Shown in pieces: positions 23,754 through 35,175 of a stretch of 64,000 nt of DNA; position 1 is the first letter of the stretch; the number at the start of each line of letters is the position of its first letter. Below the pieces are notes generated by a model. It was given only the letters and a program-made list of their open reading frames with translations. It was not told the DNA's origin and did not search any database. Source of the DNA: Allomyces arbusculus (taxonomy: Eukaryota > Blastocladiomycota > Blastocladiomycetes > Blastocladiales > Blastocladiaceae); contig JADHYV010000006.1 of NCBI GenBank assembly GCA_027604705.1, positions 434,001-498,000 on the forward strand, written 5' to 3'. The translations under genes were made by a program, and so were the position numbers.

Positions 23754-24609
23754 ATGCTCCAGCCAGCACTGTACAAGACTCGCTCCCTCGCCGTCCGGCG
23801 CGCACCTGTAATCGCGGCTGTCGCGCTGTTCATGCCACGCGTGGTGCTGCCCACCGCGTCCCATTTGGCTCTGCCCGTCCACGCACTGCAACCGGCGCGT
23901 CGCGACATGTCGTTTCTCGGCTTCCTCTTGGCGCTCCCGCGGAAACTCCTCAACCCCATGGCGGACGTGCCGCCCGGCGTTGCTCGACCATCGACCAAGT
24001 GGGCTGATGGCATGAAGCCGTCCAAGGCCGCGGAATGGTTTGTCGACTGTTTCCGCATGCGCATGCACGACGACGTGGTGCGTCTTGGTCCCAACATCAG
24101 CGCTTTGCGCGCCAACCGCGTCTCATCAATCAGATGGCAACGAAATCTGTTAGGTCTGGGCCAAATCTAAGTACCACGATTTCTACTCGCGCTCGCCGCT
24201 TGCCACGGTCCGCGACTTCCTTATCTTCTGTAACCTGGCCGTTGACCGCGGCGTCGTCCCGAAAAATCTGCCATGGTCGGTCGTGCTCAACAAGGCCGAC
24301 GAGACGCTCGTGATTCCATTTGCGAAACGCGACGCCAAGGTCAAGTATGGCGACGAAAATTTCTTCGCTGAGCTCCAGGGTGGGCGGTCACTGCGCGCGA
24401 CGGGCACGGCCGTCTACGCGTTTTGGTTCCAGGAATTCTGGCCGAGCGCCGCGCAGTTCAAGGAAATCAATCGCGCATTCCCAAACGACGCGTCGTTGTT
24501 CGATGACCGGTCGCGGTTTGCGCGCGTTGGCGGGGTCAAGCGGTGGAAGCAGCTGCACGTGTCGCTCGAGATGCAGTTCAAGAATCGTGGGCGGCAGTGG
24601 AACGAGTGA
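23754..24609 (+). CDS. Third tandem paralogue, MYND finger replaced by a presequence-like N-terminus
   Basis: Proposed exons 23754..24077 and 24154..24609, 259 aa, phase-0 intron of 76 nt at the same position as in the other two copies. Residues 1-50 are rich in Arg, Ala and hydrophobics with no acids (MLQPALYKTRSLAVRRAP...), typical of a mitochondrial targeting signal or an N-terminal anchor. The shared domain follows: KAAEWFVDCFRMRMHDD, LATVRDFLIFCNLAVDRG, KYGDENFFAEL, GGRSLRATG. There is no zinc finger. Compared with the first gene this looks like a duplicate relocated to another compartment. Function unknown. Confidence 0.75.
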
Positions 24610-26330
24610 AATTGTCGAGAGTGCGGTTGTGTGAGTGCATCGTGGGGACATATTAGTTCGTCATTCGTGGTGGGTGGTGTGACAAATGCAGCACATGTTT
24701 GTAATTGGATCAAAAAGGGCAAGAGCTCTCTCACCTGCATCAGCGCTGGAGAGGTGATTTTACATTGCGGAAAGACGCACGAACAAAATCACTGTTTAAA
24801 TTTCCAGGAGCTCTGGAAGCAACGGCGCCAACTGTGGGCGGTCGAGGCGCGACGCCCGCGATCAACAGCAGCGTGTTATTGCACCCTCATTCATCAGAAG
24901 CGCATCACTGGCTTGCAGGCGGCTGCAGGATCAGCGAGATGGTGGTTGTGGGTTCCCTTCGTTCGCGGCCGGGTGAAGGGTGAAGGGGCCCCACTGCGTG
25001 CCACCCGTGACCAGCACGTGCTTCACGTCACACGCGCCTTGCCTCTCGGCCAAGCAGCGGTTCGATCTGCGCGCACAGTTCGCCCTTCGCCGCACCCGCG
25101 GCGGCGGTTCCTTCGGCAACGCTTTGGCAAGTGCGGTTGGTCCTTCCCAAGCACACTTGATCGCGTGGCGACTTACCGCAGGGCCCACCAGCGCCCCATT
25201 GACTCCATGCAAGCGGCGAGCCGCCGCAGCGCCCAAATTTGCGACGAAACGGCCACCATCATGTCAAATCCTGCGATGCACCGCGACATATATTATCCAA
25301 CACGGAATCGATCGCGTCAGCTGGGCCCTTGCTGCAGGCAACGGCACACCGCATGGATTCGGCAACGGCCGGTGCAGCGCCGGAGCTTGCCGACGCAATG
25401 ACGGTGAACTCGCGCGCACGACACTTGGGTGTGTCGAAAAAAATTGTTGCCATCGCGCGTGTGCCGCAGCACGACACAGAACCCACAGGTTGAGAGCGCG
25501 GGAGCGCGGACCAGAAGCTGTTCGCTGCTGGCCGCCCCATCTCGCCACCGCGGGCACGGGCGGCCAGTGTTCGACGAGCGGGGCGCCACGAAAACACGGG
25601 CGGCGCTCCAGTGCCATGATCCGGCCAAGGTCGGCGCGCCGGGCGCAGTGCGCGCGGACGTTCACGGCGTCTGGCCCGGGCGCGCGCTGAGTTTTTTCTT
25701 CGGTAGAAATTGGAACGGCGAGCGTTTGGGCCTTGGAAACCTGAACGCAAAACGCGTGCCCCTTCCTTTTGCATAGGATCCATGTGTTTGTCCGCGATGC
25801 CTGCGCGGGCAACACAAGGTGCTGCGAAGCGCAGGCCATGCGAGCAACATCTTTTCATGATGACGAGGATCACGCCGCCCAAGTGTCACTCTCCAATCTC
25901 TATGCCGCCAGCGTGCTGGGCAAAAGTGGGCGCGCGCCAGGGGCGGCGCGTTGGCTTTTTGGCGCCGCCGAACCAGCATCTTGCGTACAGCGGGGTGCAG
26001 GCACTGGGGGCGCGTCGGACACTGTCGGCCCGGCCAGGGCGGGCGAACGTACGCAGCGAGGCGACGCCATGGCCGAGGGCAGCGTCAGTCATGGCGGATC
26101 ATCGCCGCAAGTCGCACACGCACGGACCTGGGACGATGGACGACCGGTGCGGGACCTTCGTGGCCGTCTCTGCTCTGATCCACGCTGGAACGTACGTCTT
26201 TGCTGGCTCCGGGTCCATACAAAAGGCTGGCCCGTCGCCCGCGCCCGCGATCGCTCCTCAACACCCAAGAGTACCAAATCAACCTTCTCGTACCCATCTT
26301 GCCCCTACGCTTCTCTTTGCTCAAGTGGCC
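24610..26330. other. Long intergenic region, possible decayed minus-strand gene
   Basis: No confident gene. On the minus strand 25259-25540 has protein-like composition (TPKCRAREFTVIASASSG, then AVAESMRCAVACSKGPADAI), and similar texture continues in shifted frames to about 24930. This could be a decayed gene. I could not match it to a family, and no splice pattern restores one frame. The last 300 bases upstream of 26331 are probably the leader of the aquaporin gene. Confidence 0.3.
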
Positions 26331-27687
26331 ATGACCAACAGCAGCCCGAACCGCACCGTGGTCGACCTCGAGGTGGGCCTTGCCGCCGACGCGGAGACGC
26401 TCACGCGCCAGCCGGCGCCAGCACTCAAGATCGACACGGCCGCGGCCGCTTCATCCAGCCCGGCAACAGCGCTTATGCGATTCCAGGCCACCTACCGCGA
26501 GTACCTCGCCGAGATTCTCGGCACCTTCATGCTCGTGCTCATTGGCGAGGGCTCCGCCGCGCAGTCGGTTCTCTCGAATGGCGCAGCAGGCGATGCTCTT
26601 TCTGTGTATGTCTGACTTTATCTTCCTCTTCGATCGTGAGTGGTGGACGAGCGAGGGAGCGATGTGCGAACACGGAATCACCGAATGCTGACGATGGATG
26701 GTTCTCCTCCCACTTTTTTCTTCTCTTCTCTAGTCGCGTTGGGTTTGCTGCGGGCATCTTTCTCGGTACGCGCGTTCATGTTCGCGATGCATGCTTGGAC
26801 GCTGGTTCATGACGCGTGTCACTGATGTCTCGCATACCACACTTTTCTCCACTCCACAGGCGTCCTCCTCGCTGGAGACATCTCCGGCGGCCACTTGAAC
26901 CCGGCCGTGACGTTTGCGATGGCCGTGCACCGCGGGTTCCCGTGGCGCAAGGTCCCGTTCTATATTGTCTCGCAAGGCATTGGCGCGTTCCTCGGCTCGC
27001 TAGTCGTCTACCTGTGCTACCTGAATGGCATCCAGAACGCCGACGGCGGCATTCGCACTGTGCCCGACTGGAAACTCGAGCCTGGATCGCCTGCACCGAC
27101 CGCTGGCATTTTCGCGACCTACCCGGCACCCTACATGTCGACGGGCGGTGCGTTCCTGGTGGAGTTGGTGGGCACCATGGTGCTCGTCCTCGGCATTCTC
27201 GGCGCGACCGACCCGCGCAACGGCATGGCCAAGAAGCTCTCGCCGCCTGTTGCCGTCGCGCTCTCGATCTTGGCCGTCGGTGTCGCGCTCGGTGGCGAAA
27301 CATCGTTTGCGATTAACCCGGCGCGCGACTTTGCGCCGCGCGTCATGCTCGCCTTGGCCGGGTATGGGTCGCAGGTGTGGGCCGCGTGCAGGTACTACTT
27401 CTGGGTACGTCATCGTTGTCGTCATTATTCTCGCTTCGCGCTTTCCACGTTCTCGTTCGCTCACCTCAACATTTCTCCACCACTCCCAGGTGCCGTTCAT
27501 TGCCCCGTACGTTGGCGGCACGCTCGCCGGATTCATCATGCAGTTCTTCTGCTCGTGGCCCGCCGCCGAGTCTATCGAGTCGCCCACGACCGCCGTCGAC
27601 GACCACGCTGCGACCGCTATCCTCAAAGCGCCGCTGCTCGGTAGTCTCGAGTCTTCGGCGCTCGAGGAGACGGTCGTGATTCCCTAA
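26331..27687 (+). CDS. Aquaglyceroporin (MIP family)
   Basis: Proposed exons 26331..26605, 26734..26765, 26860..27404 and 27490..27687, 349 aa, all GT-AG and in phase. Exon 2 is only 32 nt. Both half-helix pore motifs are present: SGGHLNPAV in the first repeat and SFAINPARD in the second. The Asp after the second NPA box and the following residues (FAPR) mark the glycerol-conducting branch. Six membrane helices are discernible. The N-terminal 65 residues are hydrophilic and cytosolic, and a Ser/Glu-rich tail follows the last helix. It should conduct glycerol and water across the plasma membrane or an internal membrane. In fungi such channels adjust turgor under osmotic stress. Substrate choice cannot be proved from sequence alone. 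Confidence 0.92.
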
Positions 27688-28549
27688 GTTTTTGTTTTCG
27701 TTGCACGCAAGTCGAGCGCGCGTGTGAGTCGCGCGATCATTCTTTCATTACCACCACCACCACCCTCATCATTCCCCCGTCGAAGCTGCTGGTGACGCGT
27801 CCCATACCCCAGCGGTCATGACGGGGGGCCATTTACATTTGCTGTTTTGCCGCTTGCGCAGTCGTTTGCCGTTTGCTGTTGCGTGGGTTTGTGTGTTGTT
27901 GCCGTTCTTGCTTTGTTGTTTGGGTGCGGATTTTACAGAGAGACATCAAGACGAAATCATCTTCTATCCATTTGAAACCTTGCGCGAAGCTCGCGTGCAT
28001 GCACACGCCCATTGGTTGGAAAGAGCATTCATGTTCGTGCAGGCAGGACCCAATCCAACCATTCGCACCTGGTGCCCTGTCTTTGACGCGTGGAATAAAA
28101 TGCGGCCGTGTGTCGCTTCGCACTGTGCGTATCACGCAAGCGATGCCCGGCCGGCGCATCGACTGAACAAGAAGATTTCTGATCGTGACCCCGAAATGGC
28201 CGCCGGCTCCGCATCAAAAACATGCTGCGCATTGCTTCGAACTGGCTCGATGCTCAGCTATGTGTGACGAACAATCGTGAGCATTTTTGAGACTATTCCA
28301 GCCCGTACACAACAACGCGCACGCCCCAGAACTGACGACGACCAAAAAATCCAGGGAGACTAACGAAGGGAGAGTATCTATCGGCAACTCGCTGATCAAC
28401 AATGCAGGCCGTCCTAATCACGATTGAAGTGCCAGGACATCAGTCGCCAAGTCAATTCATGTTTCGCGTCACAAAATCGCGGCATGACACCTGTGATTAC
28501 CAAGAACCTGATAATATTGAAAAGACAATTCAAAATGACGATGAAGATC
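27688..28549. other. Intergenic region between convergent genes
   Basis: One open frame of 149 codons (27818-28267) begins with a hydrophobic stretch, but its composition is unlike the local codon bias and its second half is irregular. I do not call it a gene. Otherwise nothing seen. Confidence 0.35.
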
Positions 28550-30341
28550 TCAAGATTGGTGGGCCATGTTGAAGATCTGTAAACAGAAGCAGTGTCAGCA
28601 TATCACAACGGGAGAACCAGCGTCCGAGTGTGGACCAACATACATCCGGGCAATCCTGGTCAACAGCGACCCTGAGATACTTCATCCATGTCCGTCCCGT
28701 CGTTTCGCTCGTGACGCGCGCCAGGATCTCATTTGCGCCATCATACCACAGCTCCAGCAAAAACGACGGCATCGCCACGGCACCCGGATCAAACGCATCG
28801 ATCTTGATTTTTCCCACCAGGTTGCATTCGCTTACGCCCAGCAGTCGCATAGTCGCTGGGGAGGTGGTCGATGCGTAGATGGAGACGGTCATGAAAGGCT
28901 GCATTGCGGCGCGTGGGTAGAGTCCCTGGCGCTTGAAGATGACGCCGTTGGGCGGCACGGGCTCTCGCTCGATGACCACGCAGTAGACGGACGTGTTGGC
29001 TTCGGCCATGGCCTTGGTGTTATCGAACCCGGTCGTGTCGTCCCATGCAGCGTTTGTGGGATCAAAGCCATCGCGCACTCCGATGCCGATTGTGTAGGTC
29101 GCGCGGTCCTGGAAAGGGAAAGCGGGGAGGAAAAAAGTGAGAAAAGAACAATGCGATCTCATGACCGAATCATGTTTGGGGTGTCGGACGGACCTGAATC
29201 ACAGGATACAAGACTGGTGCATCAATAGCACGAAGCAGGTGCGCAGGCGACGAGGGCATGTGTATCGGCACGCTGTCCGACCGAACCGGCTTCCACTGCA
29301 ACGGTGGACGGCGCGAATATGGGATTGAGCGCGCTGAGAAAAACGCTAGGTCCGACTCCAAGGCACCAATCGACCGGACCGTGGTCTTTGATGCGATCGT
29401 GCTGAAACCCAGCACGTCGGTGAGCAACTTTTGCATCACTTGCAAAAACTGGGCGAGCTGCTGGAAGCAGAAAGCCGTCTGGGTTGGGTAGGCATGCTCG
29501 GGTTGAGGCAACTTGTTGTTCATGGCAACATGAATCGTCATCAAGTTGTCGGCAAACGATTGCGCGTGCAACCACTCGTCATACGCGGAAATGTGGTCGG
29601 AGATATCGAGGTACGGCCGGGCGTGTTCGACGGCGAGGTGCGGGATGTAGTGCGAGTGCACGACAATAACGTACTTGCAGTCCAGCGACAGGGGTGACAG
29701 ATACGACGTGAGTGGGTCGAGCAGTTCAGACGTTAGCGGAACGGGCTCCCTACACTCACAGTGTCAGATCGGTCGCCCATTGTGACTTGGAGTACCAACA
29801 AATGAGAAATGTACTTGACAACCACAACGACTGCATGGGCGCCGCCAATGCCGTCAACTTTGGCAAGCACGTCGTCCACTTTTCGCTGGTGATCCGGATC
29901 CGGATTGTTGGCCGAAAACAGTACTCCTGGCGCATCAATAATCTCGAGACAGATGCGCTGCCGCCCAGGCTTGGCAGTCGGCGCGGGCGCCAACGTGAAC
30001 CGTCCAGGTGGTGGGTCCAACACGTCGAGCAGTGCACAAGACAGGTCCTCGCTCGTCATTTCGACGGTCTTTTCAGCAACATCAATCCAATGAGCGAGTG
30101 GGTGCGGTGGGCTGCAGTTGCGCACCAGCCCGTCTTTCTGCAGCGTCGCAGAATCAATATGGAGCCGATGCAATTCAGCATGCTGCGTGCAAGGGCTGAT
30201 CCCGTTCCCAACAATTAGTGGCTTCAGGGGTCGATAATCATTGTCTTGGTCGGCGAGAAATTGGATGAGCTGAGTCTTGCCGGCCTGCACAGGGCCGATC
30301 AGCACAAGTCGTGCAGCAGGAACGCTGCAGTCAGCAGTCAT
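28550..30341 (-). CDS. AIG1-like GTPase fused to an Hsp70-type substrate-binding domain
   Basis: Proposed CDS complement(28550..28576, 28644..29108, 29194..29749, 29815..30341), 524 aa. All introns are GT-AG, 65-85 nt, and phases close with no internal stop. Residues 10-175 form a P-loop GTPase head: GPVQAGKT (16-23), then IDAPG (136-139) and a GGAHAVVVVVK strand, the layout of AIG1/GIMAP proteins. Residues about 176-361 are helical and hold the family motif TAFCFQQL. Residues about 362-516 resemble the beta-sandwich of Hsp70/HSPA12-type proteins: YTIGIGV, YCVVIEREPVPP, MTVSIYAS, LVGKIKIDAFDPG and ARVTSETTG. The Hsp70 ATPase domain is not present; the phrase before the junction (APVLYPVIQ) faintly recalls its end. 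A nucleotide-switched, client-binding protein is conceivable. Function unknown. Confidence 0.75.
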
Positions 30342-31563
30342 CACGGTAGCTAGCGGATTGTTCGTTCGTCGAAAATCAAGCGACTGCAAGCGATTGGGAT
30401 TGGAAGATTCGTCGTCGCAGAGAATGGTCGCTGATGGTCGCGAACGGCCGCGGAGAACGCGGCAACCAGCGAGCTTGAGAGTTCAGGTAGCCGTGGTGAG
30501 TGTTGCGCCCAGCTACGCAAGCTGACGTGGAAGGCGGAGCGGCAAGAGAGTAACCCGTACATACTTGTACAGACCTCGAAATCACTGTCTCGTGTATAGC
30601 TGGCAAAATGTCTGTCACCTTCACCGCTGAAACTCTTACGTACAGCTGGATTGGTTCATACAACAAACAGCAAACGGCAGTGGTGCATTTGACATGTTAT
30701 CGAATGAGCGCCTCATATCAAAGATTCGTTCCTATATCGCACATTCATTCGCACCCTAGATCGAGATTTGGAGCCGCAGACATCGGGGTATGATCATGGG
30801 TCAGAAACGCGAACCGAGTCTCGATTGAGGAATGGAATGCTTTTCGAAAAGCTCAATTGCTGCCGCCGCGTCTCTTTGAAGTAGTCTCTGTGCTCCCGTT
30901 ACCTCAAAATGCCGAAAAATGAGGGGAATTGCGCCAGCAATTTTGATACTTTGCTCACGTTCACTCTCCCCAATCTGGACCAAGTTAACTTGCAAATGAC
31001 GGACCAGGCGCAGGCTCTCGCATCCGGGCAAGCTGGGGCGTGCTCACAATGTGAGCGCGTGTTCTTGCGTTGTGGCGATGGAACGGATGACCAGGATCAA
31101 ATTTCTGAGCCTACCTGTCGAGCTTGCGCATATGTATGTAACAGATCGCCAAGCATCTATTGTCCACGACAACCAGTGTTGTTGAGTTAATTTCCGTGCT
31201 CCAGCCCTTCCCCATCGAAATGGATCTGCACAGTCTCTCTGGTCCCCTCTGCACTTTTCGAACCTTCCCTAAAATGAAGATGTTGATGGCAACCATTCGC
31301 CCCGGTATTACCGTCAAGTCAAGGCGCATCCAACGGACACACCACCAGACGAGACGGAGTGTGCCATGTGGCGAAACAAAAACGAGCGTGTTGGTGGGGC
31401 TTCACCATCACAAGCATCAAGCCGTGACTTGACCCGTTGCCACCACAACGTCGCGCGTGCTGGAACCCCACTTCACCATGCTTGCAAGTAGGCGCATTCT
31501 TCTCTCCGGGCGCGCTTCCTCTCTCTCAGCCCGTCCTGCACCTCCACGAGGGACAAATCCATC
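30342..31563. other. Intergenic region between divergent genes
   Basis: About 1.2 kb between the start codons of the GTPase fusion (minus) and the aminopeptidase (plus). Only short frames. The base composition is lower in GC than the flanking genes. It presumably holds both promoters; no specific motif is identified. Confidence 0.4.
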
Positions 31564-34500
31564 ATGAGCACTTCCGACAATGCTGCCGCGAGCGGCCGCG
31601 AGATCCTGCCGGCCACGGTCGTGCCCGAGCACTACACGCTCGAGCTGACGCCTGACCTCGAGTCCTTCACGTTCGACGGCATCGTGCACGCCGACGTCAA
31701 GATTGTGCACGCCACGTCGACGATCGTCGTCAACGCGCACGAGCTCGACATCAAGACCGCGCGCGTGCAGCTTACGCGCATCAAGACCGAGTCGACGCTG
31801 CCCGCCTCGAGCATCACCTTCGACGAGAAGCTGCAGCAGGCGACGCTGCATTTCGACCAGGAGCTGCCCGCCGACGCGCAGGCGCGCGTCACGATCGAGT
31901 TCCAGGGCATCCACAATGACAAGATGGCCGGGTTCTACCGGTCGTCGTACGCGGACCCGGACGGCACCAAAAAGTACTGTGTGACTACCTTTCTCTGCCG
32001 TATGTTGTCGGTCTTTTCTTTTTGATCTGACCTGTTTAATTCCGTCGCGACGCTCCATTCTCATCTCTGCAAGGTTCATGGTTGTCACGCAATTTGAAGC
32101 CACCGACGCGCGCCGCTGCCTCCCGTGCTGGGACGAGCCGGCGCTCAAGGCCACGTTTGACGTGATTCTGAACGTGCAAAAGGACCTGTCGGCACTGTCC
32201 AACATGAACATCATTTCTGAGGACGCGCACCCGACGCTCGCCTCGCATAAGACGGTCAAGTTTGCGCGCACGCCCGTCATGTCGACCTATGTACGTCCAT
32301 GTCCTTATTTCCTCGTTTCGCCGCGACATCAGAAACTGACGCGCTCTCTTTCGTTAATTTTGTCGTGATCACAGCTGCTTGCCCTGGCCGTTGGTGATTT
32401 CGAGTACATTCAGGCCAAGACGGCACCCAACTGTCCAGCACTCCCCAACCAGGTCACGGTCCGCGTCTACACGACGCGTGGTCTTTCGAACCAGGGCAAG
32501 TTTGCGCTCGGGTGCGCCGTGCGCATTCTCGAATACTTTTCGGCCGTGTTTGGCGAGCCCTACCCGCTCCCTGTACGCTCTCGTGTTCGCTTCAGGAAAC
32601 GGAAAAAATGTGCTGACTTCAGATCGCCTGCAGAAAATGGACATGATGGCCGTGCCTGATTTTTCGGCCGGCGCCATGGAGAACTGGGGGCTGGTCACCT
32701 ACCGCACCGCCGCGATTTTGTTCGACGAGAAGAAGTCGACGGCGCTCGCCAAAGAACGTGTTGCGGGGATTGTCTCGCACGAACTGGCGCACCAATGGTT
32801 TGGCAACTTGGTCACGATGTACGCCTGTCCGTCCGTCCGCAACTGGTTTCCGCGTCCATAGGCTCACTCTGATTCTGCGAGCGTAGGCAATGGTGGAACG
32901 AGCTCTGGCTCAACGAGGGCTTTGCCACGTTCGTCGGGACGCTCGCGATCGCGCGACACTTGTTTCCGGAATGGGACTCGTTTGTCGCGTTTGTCGGCAA
33001 CGATATGGCGCGGGCGCTCACGCTCGACGCGATGCGGTCGTCGCACCCGATCGAGGTGCCCGTCAAGTCCCCGGCCGAGATTTCGCAAATCTTTGATGCG
33101 ATCTCTTACTCCAAGGGCGCGTCGGTCATTCGCATGCTCTCGTCGTGGCTCACCGAGGACGTTTTCCTCGCCGGCGTGCGCAAGTACATTCAGCGGCTCA
33201 AGTACCGCAATGCCGCGACCACGGACCTGTGGGCTGCGCTCTCAGAAGCATCTGGCATGGACGTGGGCGAGTTCATGACGCTCTGGACGCAGAAGGTCGG
33301 GTACCCGGTGATCTCGGCTGAGCGCCAGGGCAATGCCGTGACGGTCAAGCAGGCGCGGTTCCTGTCGACGGGCGACGCGTCGGCCGACGAGGACGGAACC
33401 GTCTGGTGGTGCCCGCTCGCGCCGTTCGTTGGCGGCGAGCCCACCAACTCCGCGTCGGTCGTGCTCAAGCAGAAGGAGGGGACTTTTGCGCTGCCTGCCA
33501 AGCCGACGGCCGTGCCCGTCGACTTCTACAAGCTCAACCTCGACCAGGCCAACTTCTACCGCGTGCAGTACGCGGCCGCCGACCTGGCACGTCTCGGTGA
33601 GGCTGTCGAGCATGGCCTTGTGCCGACGGCCGACCGTGTCGGCCTCATCAGCGACGTGTTTGCTCTGGCCGCGGCGGGGTACTCGTCGACGGTCGACGCG
33701 CTGGCCCTGCTCTCGCACTTCAAGGGCGAGCAGGAGTATGTGGTCCTCGAAATCATTGCTGCCAAGCTCGCGCAGGTCAAGACCGTCTGGGCCATGGAAC
33801 CCGAGACTGTCGCCGACCAGCTCGCGGCTCTGCAGCGCTCGATCTTTGCGCCCACGGCGCACGCCATGGGTTGGGAGTATCCCGACGGCGAGTCGCACCT
33901 CGACGGGCTCAAGCGCCAGCTGGCCATTGGCCAGGCCGGTATGGCCGGCGACAAGGAGCTCGTCGCGCAGGCCAAGGCGCGGTTTGCGCGGTTCATCCAG
34001 GGCGACACGCACGCGATTCACCCAAACCTCCGTGGCGCTGTCTACGCGATTGTGCTCCGTCACTCGTCGGTCTCGCCCGCGGCCAAGGGCGGCGAGCCGC
34101 ACTCGGCTGAGCTCGAGGCGGTCAAGGCGATTTGGGAGAACGAGTCGACGCCCATGGACCAGCGTCTCGCGGCGCTCGGTGCCCTCGGCCACGTCCAGGA
34201 CTCGACCCTCCTCGCTGGCCTGCTCGAGTACGCCATGGACGAGTCCAAGGTGCGCCCGCAAGACGTCATGTACCCGCTGCGCTCGGTCGCCGCCAACGCG
34301 CGTGCTGGTGGCCGCGTGCTCGCGTGGAAGTTTGTTCAGCAGCGCTGGGACGAGCTGCATGCGCGGTACCAGCAGTCGCTGTCACTGCTCGCGCACTGTG
34401 TCTCCATTGCCGGCGACTTCGCGTCAGCCGAGTTTGCCGAGACTGAGGTGGAGGGCTTCTTTGCCGGCAAGGACACCAAGGCCGTCGACCGCGCGCTGAT

Positions 34501-34594
34501 GCAGACGCTTGAGAAGATTCGTGCGCAGGCCGCTTGGCTCGAGCGCGATCGCGCGCCCGTGCAGGCGTGGCTCGCGGAGAACGTGCAGAACTAG
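31564..34594 (+). CDS. M1-family zinc aminopeptidase (puromycin-sensitive aminopeptidase type)
   Basis: Proposed exons 31564..31973, 32074..32290, 32375..32572, 32634..32818 and 32887..34594, 905 aa, phases consistent. The exopeptidase motif GAMEN lies near residue 288 and the zinc site HELAH near 324, with the third ligand in NELWLNEG 18 residues on. [16 protein letters not shown] and the C-terminal ERAP1-like helical domain complete the standard four-domain M1 layout. Length and lack of a signal peptide fit the cytosolic puromycin-sensitive/Aap1/Ape2 group, which trims N-terminal residues from peptides released by the proteasome. The start is the first ATG after the pyrimidine-rich leader. 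It reads [13 protein letters not shown] soon after, as in relatives. Confidence 0.95.
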
Positions 34595-34600
34595 GAGTAA

Positions 34601-34690
34601 GAAAATGATGCAGTGCGGTATTGTACGGGTGGAGACGAATAGGAAGAAAATGATGCAGTGCGGTATTGTACGGGTGGAGACGAATAGGAA
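34601..34690 (+). repeat. Perfect 45-bp tandem duplication just after the aminopeptidase stop
   Basis: A 45-base unit starting GAAAATGATGCAGTGCGG and ending GACGAATAGGAA occurs twice head to tail without a mismatch, starting 6 bases after the stop codon. It must lie in the 3' UTR. Perfect identity means a very recent duplication or an assembly join. Confidence 0.95.
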
Positions 34691-35170
34691 GAGCAGCATA
34701 TGCTAGCGGTTCTGCCAAGAGGGTTGATTGACACAACTTCATTTTTCTGTGTTCACCTTGATATCTTAGCCAACAAAACAGTTGGCCTTCATTGATATTC
34801 CCGGCCAGGGAAAGCATGCCAAATTTCGTGCGTCAGAAACCGAGGGGAAGCTACGTCTCGATCCGCCTTCCTCCATGATTCGAGCAGCTGTCTACATGCG
34901 GCCACACGTTATTAACCTCGATCGCAACCTCAATCACAAACGACGGCCAGCGGTGGTGACAAATCTTCCGTGTCTCGGTCGGCTGACAGCTCCAAGCTCT
35001 CCGCGTTTTCGTTCGCGTCGGACCATGAGTTGTGCCACATTCTAGCCGCAAGTCCGGAATTTTCTAATGTTTGGGATTCCCGCTAAGCTTCATGGACTTT
35101 CACGTCCGCCAAATTGATCACGTTCGCTCAGATATCAATACCTCAACATGACCAGAACAATGAAGAAGCC
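34691..35170. other. Intergenic region
   Basis: No gene, repeat or RNA recognised. Confidence 0.4.
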
Positions 35171-35175
35171 AAAGA

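Noticed and set aside
24930-25890. Protein-like minus-strand fragments in several frames
   Set aside because: No single frame, start or splice pattern, and no family match; kept only as a note in the intergenic entry.
27818-28267. 149-codon frame starting with a hydrophobic segment
   Set aside because: Base composition and residue usage unlike neighbouring genes, no motif, and it lies between two convergent genes where UTRs are expected.
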